Below are positions 38,401-50,400 of a stretch of DNA of 64,000 nucleotides, one piece after another; within the stretch, counting starts at the first letter, position 1, and every line of letters begins with the position of its first letter. The translations under genes were made by a program, and so were the position numbers. The notes beneath the pieces were generated by a model that made no database searches, was not told the DNA's origin, and saw nothing but the letters and a program-made list of their open reading frames with translations. Source of the DNA: Mycteria americana (taxonomy: Eukaryota; Chordata; Aves; Ciconiiformes; Ciconiidae); contig NC_134368.1 in assembly GCF_035582795.1 (NCBI RefSeq), positions 34,408,501 to 34,472,500 of the forward strand, written 5' to 3'.

Positions 38401-41400
38401 AAAAAACATACCAAGGTCTGTAAATTGATCCCATACTCAAAAATAGATACAGTGACACACACAATATTCTGGTCTGTATTTGCCTTATAGGCAATTCCAG
38501 AACACAGTAGTCAATTTTGGAAATTCATAAAACATTATTTATAAATGCATTTGCTATTTAATTGCTAAACACTGTATTCATTTATTTCAGTGTTGTTATA
38601 CCCCTCCAGTAGAGTTTGCTGATCCCTTTGCCTTAGTCATCTGCCTTCTCTGAAATATGGTATTCTGAAATTCAATTTGGAAAATTTGCTTGCAAAATTT
38701 ATCACATACACTTTATCCTTCACATTCCAATCCCCGGGAGCTCTGTGTGTGTGTCATTACAGTATCGGGTTTTTATCAGACTTCTAGTAGGTAAAATCGT
38801 GTCTTTGAAACAACTGCCACAATTGTGTATTTATGATGTATCACCATCTGTATGCCATGATGTTTGGTTCTGAAAATCCTATATTCTAGATAGGACAAAT
38901 TTGTCAGCCACAGTGTTTATTCTTTTTTCAGCCATTTTGAGATCAGCAAATGCTACAAGTGGCAGGACAATATTTTCAGGTGTAATTTTTGAAAAGCTGA
39001 AGTTCACTGGTAGAGATAAAGATGGGATCGTAGTTAATACTGCTCTGTCTCCTGTGAAGAGTAAACAAGGTGTCACTTTTTTCTAATGGTTTGGGAATAT
39101 TAATAAGTATTACTATAAATAAAAATATTTCAAGAATACAGGTACTTACAAAGAAGGATAAGTACAGAACATTTCTTAGTCTGAAGACTGCAGTTTCCAA
39201 AAATAAATATGTTTAACAATCTCTGTATGTTTTAAATCTTGTATTTGAGGTTTTCTCAGAAGTCATGTTTAAAGCTCTTAATGTAGAGAAAGTTGTGAAA
39301 GGGGTATTTTACAAGACCTGAAGGTATTCTTTGAACAGACTTGAAAAAAATGGTACTTGATAAATTACTCTTGAGTAGTTGTTTGTTGCTGCTGAAGGGG
39401 AATGTTTCACCCCCACCAGGTGTTTCCACCCTTCCCTTGTGCCAGCAGGAGTAAGAACTGATCTGTTTGGAAATTAACAATATGAAAAAAAGATTGATCC
39501 AGCTGCCTACATAGCCACATAGATACTAACTAGTACCTGACAAGAAGGGAGGTGGTGAAAAAGGCTGGACCCCCCATTTTGGTACAAGCTGGGTTGGCTA
39601 AAATATAAAGCTAAATAGGATGATCTTAGTGCTTGCAAATAGAATTATTAGCCTTACTTTGTGAAAAAAATATTTCCTTTTTCCTTTCTGTGTGATGATT
39701 AAGGTGACAGGAGGAACATGAAGGCATGAATATGAACAGTAAAGCATCATTGAAACACTGATGTTTTAGTAAAGAATTACGTTTTAATACTGTTTGCAGT
39801 GTTCCTCACGATGAATGATTGTTATGCATGTGAAATAGCCTGAAAACCAAATAAGAACAAAATGGTTTGTTTTTTAGCTACAAGAGATTTTCAGGAAAAA
39901 AAATGAGAAGAGAGAAAGAAAAGGAGATGAAGAAAAACGTGCAATGCTGGTAAGTAAAATTAGAATAGTTGCAGCTGGCAGTTGGTTTGTTTTCTTCGAT
40001 GTAGGACAAAATTGTGCATGTGTATTTATTTCACTAGTCACTTTCAAAATTTTTTTAAACAATAATTTCATATAATTAAAAGAATATGTATAACTATATA
40101 AAGAAAAAAGCAATATTTAGCCTAAACGGCAGTTATTGAAAAATGTTTAAGTGGTTTATAGAAAGGAAAAATTAGTGTTTAAATATTGCATTACATATTA
40201 TGACAGTAGCATTGATTCCATTTGGAATCTACAAATGTAGGAAAAGTGAATAGCAGTGACCCAGTGTTTTTGTCTGTAAGAGAGAGATCTCGGTGGCAAG
40301 ACCCAACTATGCTCCTGCTCTCATAACTAACAGAAACTGTTCATGTAGACATACTGATCCTGATGCCTGTTATTAACATAGTAGTTTTAAAATAGCTGAT
40401 GTTGTAAGCAAACTTGGATTTTCTATTCAAATTTAATTTTTTTATTAAAAACTGCTTATGACCAATGCAGAATGTTTTTAGTTGTTTATATTATGTGAAT
40501 AGATTTTTGTGGAACATTGAATACTCATTCTTATTTCATGTCAAATTTGCATTTCTTACATGCATAAGAAAGGTAAGTCAGAAATAGCCAAGTCTGTGAT
40601 GGTTTGTCTGGAGGATGGCAGCAGTAGCAGGAACTTATTTTACTGTTGGACAAGTAAAAATTAGGGACAAGTCTCTGTCAAGCCCACAGCAGAAAAAAAC
40701 ATGTTCATTTGCCATGTGCAGATTTATGGCAAAAATTCCTTATTATAAGAAACATTTTGACATATATGCAAAGCTTCTCATAGTGCCCATTATCCTCTTG
40801 GGACCATAGATGCTTGATCTCGGATCTTTGTCCCTGAAACCATGGGAAGTTTGAATTTCAAGAAGTAATACTTTTTAAACCTTCCCTGAGCATAAAAAGG
40901 GACCTTTTCTTCTGACCCAGAGAGACCTATCCTTCTCGACTTTTCAAAACTGTAGGTCAATTGTTGAATCTCTCACACACTGTTTATTCTGAACAAAGGA
41001 AACTTACACACAAAAGAAGAGCTTTTGGAAAAAGTAAAGATTACGAAATAGAATGTTTCTTCTGAGAGTAATCTCTGCAATGCTGTACTTCTCTTTTGAA
41101 AATTTAAAGAATGAAATTGAAAATAAACTGTTTTTTCTTCACTGTCTTTTTAAAAACAAACAACAATTTTAATAATATAGAAAATAAAGATTTACTTGTC
41201 TTAACCTATTCTGTTGTCTTTATTTTTTTTTCTTTCTTTTGGTTTCATTCTGACATGTGATACTTGGCTTGACCCGTTTTTGCTGTATGTCAGCGTCTTC
41301 AACTTTATGGATATCATACTTCTACTAACAGTGTATGTACTCTAATTATTTTCGATTTATGCAGTCTTCACCAGTGAGGTGAAATAATATGCTATAAGAA

Positions 41401-44400
41401 AATTTACTATATTAATCTGTTTCATCAAGTAGATTACTTCTGCTAATCAGTAAAAATGTGATGGATCTTTACTTGCATAAAAGGTCGTGCATGCTTGTTG
41501 CATGCATTCTGAAACAGGCAAGCCTACCAGGAGGAAAGGTTGCTCTTTCTATTTATACAAAATGAAGGAAACAGTATTTTTAAGGAAAGGACAAATTGTA
41601 TCTTAAGAAATTATAGACTTGGTTTTAATTAGCATATGTAAATTAAGTCATCCTGCATGAGTCATTTGATCCAGGTCTGTCTTGTCTCCTTGTGTATAAT
41701 GTGCAGTAATAGTTAGTCAAAAAAAAAAAAAAAAAAAAAAAAAAACAGAAGAGAGCTTTTATATTTTTGTGCTTCACTTACAGGACAAATAAATAAGAAA
41801 TTTCAGTGCTGAACTAGAATAGAATTTTGCAGAAAATAGTCCCTGTATTATGTAGGTGACAGTCAAACTTATTTTCAGTCATTTTGGAGGAGTGGGAGAG
41901 AGAATTGGCAAGAGAGGTCTTCTGGGTTTTTTAATGTCTTCACCCTGACCTGATTAATTTTTGGATCACAGCAGAAGTAAAACTATTGTAAAAAAAGTTT
42001 GATGTGATGTTAACATAGCAGAATTAAACTTGTTTTGGTATGATTATTGTGATATTCAAAGTGAGGGGAGGGAACCTACGAGAATTAGATAACTAGTGAA
42101 ATTACAATTTTAAACTCTGTTTCTTTATATAACCATTCACAGGAATGCACAGGTTTATTTCCTATGAAGTTAGCACATACAGTTTGGGCAGTATGCAGGA
42201 AGGAAGTCTGTTGAATGAAAAGGTGACATGATGTAGATGCTGCAATGTTGTGAGAATAATGTAGGAAATGTGAGGCCTTACGATTCAATGGATTTCAGAT
42301 CAGGCTTTACTGCAGTGAAAGGTGCTGTACAATGGTTGCCATATTCCTGTGCTGCCTCCTATTTTAAACTGAAACCAAACTAGTTAGGCTTTCCTATTCT
42401 TATAATAGTTTTCAGCTTTAGTAAAAAAATGGCCTTCTGGAGGTGATCCACTCCAGCCACATCCTAACTCTGTATCAAGATGATGCCCAGGTGTGCACCA
42501 TCTTTTCCTGCCCTCCTATGACCTGAATGGAGATCTCCATGCAAAGGAGACTCAGATAGATAGGAATTCACAGTATCCAACAAATCCCCCACCCCAGACT
42601 ACTGATATTTTTGATTTCTATTTCTCCTACTGAAGCAAGAACTGTAGCAGCCTTTTCAGTTTCCCTTGATGTCCTGGGGAGCTGAAGATACTCAAAACCA
42701 AGGAGATGCAGCCCTGAAAAGTCTGGGATAGTCCAAAGTGCTGTGTTTGGCCCTTTTCCTCACTTCATCTTCCAAAACTGTTCTAATTTTTTGAGACATG
42801 TCAAGGTCTATAAGCCATAGGTGCATACAGTGAAGTTTTAAATAGGTTAAATATTTTCGTCTTTTCATTTGCATAGGTTGATTCAAGTCATGTTCTGGTG
42901 CATACTGCAGTTGTGTGTTAAGACTACTTCAGCATGTATTGCATGAGTGCTCTTACTAGCCAAATGCCAACTGGAACATTGTAATTATGATGAGATGCAT
43001 GTAAGGAAAATAAAACATGTATGCCCAGAAATACTAATTCCATTGGCTAAAGTAAATCTCCAGTAAGAGAACCAATTCAGTGAATACTTAAAATAGCTAT
43101 ATTACATTATTTTGTGGATACAGGATTGAAGTGTTGTTCATACACATGACCCAGTAAATACCAAGGGGATAAATAAGTGTAAGAGAGAAACGGAAGCCCT
43201 AAGGACCTAATCCTGTACACACTGAAGTAAACCCATTTCTTTGAGTTTAGCAATTTAGGACTGAATGGAGTTATATATGAGAATACTGTGGCCACAATGT
43301 AGGAACTGTCAGTCCAAAATAAGAGAAAGATAAAACCAGAATTTTTCAAAAAGGAAACAAAAGTATAATGTACATGAAGCATGGGTATAATTCCTGGTAG
43401 TTTGTCATGTTTCTTTGATGACAATTTAGAGAAAGAGCTGAGCTGAATTGGTTAGTGGGGAAAGTACGTAATAGAACTTGCAGAAGCGGTACACAAGTTC
43501 AAAAAAATTTTAGCTTATTTAGCATATTTCCTTGCAGCAAATATGTTGCGGCATTCTGCAGCCAGACATACTTCATATTAAATATCTTAATGCATTTTTA
43601 TCTTTTAATTTAGTTTAAATTACATATTGACTTACTGCTGAAATATTGTTTCTGTAGTACTAAGAGCATTATTTGTATACGATGTAAATTTACATAATCA
43701 TTCATACACAGAGGCATTTCTATGAACATGTAAAATATAGCTGAAGCAAACAAGATGGTCCCATAAGCACTGAGCCCTATTACTTTGATAAGAGCCCTTA
43801 AATAATATCTTCACTCATGTAATTGTGTATCACTGCTGGATGTACTGCAAGTGTATTGAAGACCTGTTGCCTGAGGGGATACTGTGCTAAAGAACATTAA
43901 GGGAAAATAGAAAAATAGAAATCATACTATATTTCAACTGTTTAAAGAATTAAATTTGTATTTCCGTGATTGACATAATGTGGAATACATAGAAACAACC
44001 TTCAACTCCGTACAGTATTCTTTACGATAACAATGTGGTTTTACACATCGTACAGCAGTCACATCAGTGTAAATCTTAAGAGAATAGTAAGTGCTGACTC
44101 AAAAAAAAAACCCAAACTTTTCATTTGTAGTTGGAAGACTAAACTCATTCTATCTTTATCTTGCGTGCCCAGATGGACATGAGTGGGAAGCCCTGAAAGT
44201 AGAAGACCTAGTTTACATTGACTTCTGGAGAGAAAGAGGAAAATTCATTTAGTTGCAATAATCCTGACCGAGTTCAGATAGCCCTCTGCTGTCTTTAGGA
44301 TCACCTCCCCTAGATTCCTTGGGGGAAAAAAAAAAAAAAGAAATGTATTGGGTAGATCTTCCAAGACTAATTGCAAGATAAAGGAAGGCCTATTTTAATA

Positions 44401-47400
44401 AGGGAGGATTTTTCAGGCTTCCAAATACGAAACATTTCAGAGCAAAAAGGTAAGCGTATTTTCCTTGGAGAGATTAAACACTTATTTTCTATTTAAACAA
44501 GGTAAGTTTGATCATCAGATGTGCATAGTGGTCTCTTGATAAGTATGTTACAGTTGAAGGTGGACTTACTAGGCTTGGTTTTTGCTTTTGTTTATTGTTG
44601 CAAGGATGTCATCCTGATTATTGGATGAAATTAATTTTGTATAACTAATTAGATGGTAGCATTTGTATTTTGACCAATGGGGAAAACAAATTTCATATCG
44701 TAAGAATATAAATTAATTTTTTTTGGAAAAAAAGATTTGTTGGGAAAAACAACAGCAAAGTACTGAGTTTAGAGGACATTTTCATGTGTACTTTTAATAA
44801 GTATTTTCTCTATTTTGTTTGGGGAAGTGGAGTCTGGTGATACTTTTGGCACAGTCAAGTTGTGAGTAATAAGAAAATAGCTGTAATATACTAGTGTTCC
44901 TTTCATTTACAAAGTGTCATGTAACTGGGTAGAAATTTCTCTGTGTAGAAGCAAAAGAATCAAGCCATGCTTTTGAAGATCAGTTGGAAAAGTTTTTAAA
45001 GTCTGTAAGCAGTTGTTTTATTGTTCTTTGGTTTTCAAACAATTGTGCTTCTTGAAACTTCTGCAGGTTCTTAAAACAGAAGGAGAGGACCTTGTCCCCA
45101 GAAGCTATTGGGATACTTTGAGACGTAGCACAAGCCAAGCACTCTTTTCGGACCTTGCAGAGGTATAAGACAACCTCTGTCTCTGGTCCATAAACAGACT
45201 GCTATTTTATTTATTTCTGTTCTGTTTGTTTTTGTATTTTATGCACTTTGTTTCTTTTCTTCCTTTTAATTATTTTTTTTAAACCTGAAAGTTCTCAGAT
45301 GAAATTAATTTGGTTCCATGTAGTGCAATAATTCAAAGTTGTTGTTTCCAAGTAAAAGCAGTTACCTTTTGAAAGAGTTGGAAGATCGAGTCCTCTTCAG
45401 TCCTTATTGTAAAAAACATTTTCTGACACTAATAGTGACAATATTTCACAGTTAGAGAAATTATTCAGGAAACCTTTGTCATTTAGACTTGGTCCAGTGA
45501 TGTGACAACTTTAATGAGAGTTGCAGCCTCTTAAGCTTTCAATGTTTACATCCTTAATGTGCTTTTTCTGTATGTTATAAAAGCTTACCTTCACAAAAAC
45601 AGTATTGCGCAAAGATTGTTTTAATTGTTCGATTGAACCAGAAATATTTTAAGGTAATCAAAACAGTCTTTTTGAATATTACATGATCATTATGGAGGAC
45701 TAGCAATATCACTGTGCTGTCAAATTAATTTCCATAGTTCTTTAGATTCTAATCAGATTCTTGTTTCACGATATGCTTTCAGACCATTGAGTAAGACATT
45801 TATTTGTACTGATCATTTAAGAGGGTTAGAAAACTAGATCATTTAGGCTTTTCTGTGCCCCATACAGTGAGGGTGATTGCTCTGCTGGTTGTGGCATTAA
45901 AGGACATACAGCAACTCCCCACTGACTCTCAGGTCTCAAGTCCCATGCTTCATAAGCAGGATCATAATGAGAAAAGAACATGGAACTGAAACGGACCTCC
46001 AGGGTAAAACAATCTTTTCTTTGCTTCATAAGCAACGTGTGCTCCATATTAAAAGTAATTAGTGTTTTGTCCCTGCTGTTCCTCTGCAGAAGCTATTGAA
46101 TAACCTGAGGACTTGGATGGACTTTTTCTAATTTCCAGGCTAAATTTACTTGTAGTCCCTTTATACCAGTCTGTTGTCCCTTAATTTTCATAGGGCTTTT
46201 TCTTCTTTAGTGTTAATCTTCTTACTCGTGGTTGTGTCTATAAATGCAGTCATAGCCCACAGTTTTAATTGTCATAGGGTAAACAAAACAAGGTCTTTGA
46301 TTTTTCTCTTAAGGTAGAAACTACAGTTCCCAGGTATCAAATAGGTCTTCTCTGTACCTCTGTCAGCTTGAGTTCATTTGCCTTTGAACAAAACAAAATG
46401 TAGTGTTACAGAACTGAGTTTTAGACCAATATTTATAGCAATATTCATAGTAATAATACATGCATAGTAATCCTGCAATACAGCAGCATACCCAGCCTTT
46501 CTTCCCTTGCTTTTAAATCAACGAGCTCCTGAGCTGTTAGTCCAGTTATTGGTCCTTATTTATTCCACCAAACTTTAAACCCCAGAACATCAGTATTCCT
46601 GTCTAGTCAGCTAAGGGAGACACAGAGGGGAGAGAGGGCTGCTCTTTTCATTGACTGTTGAAGGAACTTGGGGCACTGAGTTTTCTGAATTAACTGTCGT
46701 CTTAATCTGCAGTTAATTGGCATGAGTTCAGTCCCAAGTATAGGTGGATTTAAGTTTGGTAATCTCCACATGCCTTTAATTTGAAGAGAGAGATATTTTT
46801 TACATCTGATGCCTCAGGCTAGTATTTGTAACCTACAATGTAACTGAAGCTTATCAGCAGCTATATTAAACATGGATTTAAATTGTCTGTAAAATGTGTA
46901 AAAAGTCTCTCTGCTCACTTTTAATTCATTTTATGAAAAAAATTGTGTATCCTTCATTTGCTCCACTGAGAATTTCCCACTTCTCACCATAATCATCTTT
47001 ATCTTGCTTGGTTTAAGTTTGAGCCGGCTGGCGTTCATCCATATGCTTCTCTCTCCCAGGTACTCTCGCATCTGAATGATACTATAGCCATCTGTACTAA
47101 GAAAGTGGCATAAAGCTAGGTGATACTGGAGCCTGTGTTGTTTCATAGCCTTTTGAGAAGGCCTTGTGTAAGTTGAAAAGGAGAGTAAATAAGGTTCGTT
47201 GTTATGAGAATCAACTTACAAGGTCTCTTTGGGGGGGCAAACAACTTACTCATCACATCCAGTTTCTTTCTAGGACAGTTTACACTATTGTTTCTGCTAT
47301 TCCTAATTTAAAGCAACTACAGCATCCTGTTGGAATATGCCATTTACCACTGAGTTCAGTTTGTGGGTTTATTCTTAAATTACTAAATGAAACTGGAAAT

Positions 47401-50400
47401 CAGTAGGGTTATTATCACTATTGAAAAATCAAGGACTTGAAGTGAGAAAGCTCTTACTAACTCAAAGCATAATATGCGTACTTCATTCTCAGAATATGTT
47501 GCTACAAGTGGACCATCGCTCATGAGTTTAACTTACTTTTAGTCAACCCTCTTTAATCAAAAGCTTGAAATGAATTTTGCAGAATATAAAAAAAATAGAT
47601 TTACTGCTCTTCAGGTTAGGAAATTGAGAGGAAAAGATGTTGCCATTGTGCAGCAAGTCAATAATGTGGCTGAAACACTTGTCTCCTGTTTGTCTCTTTA
47701 CCTGTATTTGTATTGCAGTTAGTGTAAAGGTAAAGAGAAGCGAGGCAGGTTTTTATTCTCAGTTAAAAGACTTCAAGATATATTAGATCAAAACAGAGTC
47801 TCGTATTTGTATGTATGGAAGCAGGTGCGGTCATTGCATTTTCACTGATCTAAAATACAAAATAATTTTATTATGAACAATAAATAATAGTTTTAAATTA
47901 TTAAGGCATTTGGTTTTAACCCTTACCCCTTAAGAGAGAGAATTTATGTAATGCTGCCAGTGCAGAAGGAGCACAGGAATAGTTTTGAGTTGCCTGCAAT
48001 TCTGCAGAGAAGCATACTGGGTTGAGTTTCTGGGGTGAGGTTTTTGTTTGGGGTTTTTTCCTTTACTGAGGCTGACCAAATGGGAATTGTGAAAAGACTT
48101 ACAGATTGTATTTTTTTAAATGGTTCTTTAGATATGGATGAATGCAACCTAAGTCCAAGGTTTTGAAATGTTTTTGCAAGATGAAAGGCTGTAATTTAAC
48201 ATTTGATATCTTTTCAGTGTACTTGAGGGAAATTGTTTGAATGTGCTTAGGGATTTAATTGCTTAGAAGACATAAGAAATCAGGGTATCTGCATTTCAGT
48301 ATATTGTGTCCTGTAGTGGAGGATAACAATATTAAAAGACAAATAGTGATTACTTTTCTGAATTAGTTTGCTCACTCGAAGAGCAGAGCTGCCTTAATTG
48401 AAGGACATGAAATATCCCTCTACCTATATATACACTATGTCATCTTATTTCTCCCTGGAGAAGAATATGAGAATAAAGAGGAAGCTAGAGTACATGAAAT
48501 TCAATCTTGAGAATCCTAAACTGATTATACTAAAGTACAGAAAAGTCACTCTCAGTTCTTTAGTTCTTGGATGTTGAAAGGAAAGGATTTGTGTTGTTAC
48601 AGCCTCATGTTTTTCCTTGTTGTTGATACATAAATACACTTAAAGGATATTGCATTTTACATTTTTTTACAAATCAGTATGTGAATTTGAAATTAATATA
48701 GTATATTTCAGAGAATGTAGATATGAAATGGTTTTTCATGGTACATGATGTTGAACTACTGCATACTAGGAAGCAGTTCAAAACTGCTTCCTAGTTTCTT
48801 CATTTAGAGTTTCTCCATCTGTTATAAATTTATAGCATCTTCAGTTATGAAATAAAGTCAGATTAAAGGACTTTAAGTGCAGCTTGCAAGTTTGTATATG
48901 CTGATCTTTATAGATCTGTATAAAGTTCTCTGTACTTACAGTAAATCCCATAGGTTTGTAATCTGTCATTATGGTGATAAAGTAGTATTGTTACATCTCC
49001 CAAATACTTACTAGGTTTCTGTACTGTGTATTCTGTTTTGTACTTTTAACAGTAGAGTCGGCACGTGCACTTCCACAAAAATGCAGTGTTGCTGATGGGT
49101 GGTAGCTTGCCTAGGAAGAGCAGAGACTACTGGCTCCCACTCTTTGCTCTTCATAAGACCTTGTCTTTGTAAGAACAATGAGAGCTCGGACAGAAGGTTC
49201 TCCCTAGGCAGGTGCAGCAAGGAGACTAAATATATTACTTTTTGAATTTCAGATGTTGGCAGATGCATGTTAATGCCAGAAGGACATTGCCATGGTGGAA
49301 TACTATGGCTTATTTAAGAGCTTTATATTACTGAATTATTTTTCTATCTCTTCAGTATATCAAGAGTTTCTTTGTAAAAGAGGTAAAATCAACGCACATA
49401 CATGACAGTTAAGGGTAATGAATATGTAGTAAAAAAAGTGGACTGTTGCACAACCACTATGCGCAGATGATAGTTACTTCTGTTTATACATTGATGGTAG
49501 TTACTTCTGTTTATATGCATATCTTCCTATTTACAACTCTTGCTATTACAAATGGTCAAAATTAGTTGGTTTTACTATTCTAATTCTGTGCCTTCAAAGT
49601 TGATAGTTATTCATTAAGGAGAAACTATTAGTACATGTTCAAAGATTCCTGTCTGATGCAGAGACCACATACTCAGTAGATGAGGAACATTCTTAAGACA
49701 ATGAGTGAAAATATTACTTCATGATTTCAAAATTTCTTACAGTTCTGTTGTTTTAAATATATTTGGGCAATAAAATTTAAACTGTAGTCATCTGCTACTT
49801 ATAGAAAAAATCATATAAAGTACACGTGACTGATGTGAGTGGTTTTCAAATACAATCCCATACTTAATAATTTTGAAATATAAAATAAGAGTATATGAAG
49901 TAACTTCCTTTAATTTCTTGTAGTTGCATAGTAGAAGGGAAAGGAGATTGTGTACAAAGGGAGTTATTTTTATGGTTTACCTCAACTGACTAGAACATTT
50001 GTTTTTTTTCTCAAGAGTTTCTGGTTTTATTTTTCATGCTTTTCCCCCCTGAATTGCAGCTTCCATTATATTATATTGTTGTTTTAAGTGTTTTCTACTA
50101 AATGCAATTAACAGCCTAATGCTATTTTGTGTGAAAATTGCATGACTAAATTAATTTAATGGATTTTAACACTAAAGTCTTTTTTAAGACTGTGAGCATA
50201 AGACACAAACTCTTTTAATAGAAAGGTCTGTTGTGATGATAGGCATTCTCAGATTATACTTCTGTAAATGATCCAGTCATGGCCTTTAATTTTTTCTTTA
50301 TTCTAATATTTAAGCGTGCTGATGATATTTCAAGTTCACTGTCAGATACTACACTGCTTGTACACTTTTTTGGGAAGAAAGGAAAAGCTGAACTGAACTT

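Larger units (their letters stand above)
41333..45066 (+). other. MICU3: MICU3 intron 8
   Basis: 3,734 nt. It contains a 27-base A run, a possible MITE relic near 43195-43265 and a possible cassette exon at 44417-44449. Phase 0. Confidence 0.85.
45163..50314 (+). other. MICU3: MICU3 intron 9
   Basis: 5,152 nt. It contains a perfect hairpin at 48766-48794, a two-copy repeat at 49471-49515 and a possible 27-nt microexon at 49356-49382. Confidence 0.85.

Noticed and set aside
40540-40576. Possible extra exon before the strong donor near 40571 in intron 7
   Set aside because: No acceptor at a suitable distance; the nearest AG would give an exon of only a few bases that shifts the frame.
42430-42480. 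CR1-like phrase near TTCTGGAGGTGATCCACTCC
   Set aside because: Only about 20 bases resemble CR1, and the following sequence does not continue the consensus.
46930-47150. Possible old repeat in intron 9 (segment with GAGCCGGCTGGCGTTCATCC)
   Set aside because: It looks different in composition from its surroundings, but I could not match it to a family with enough confidence.
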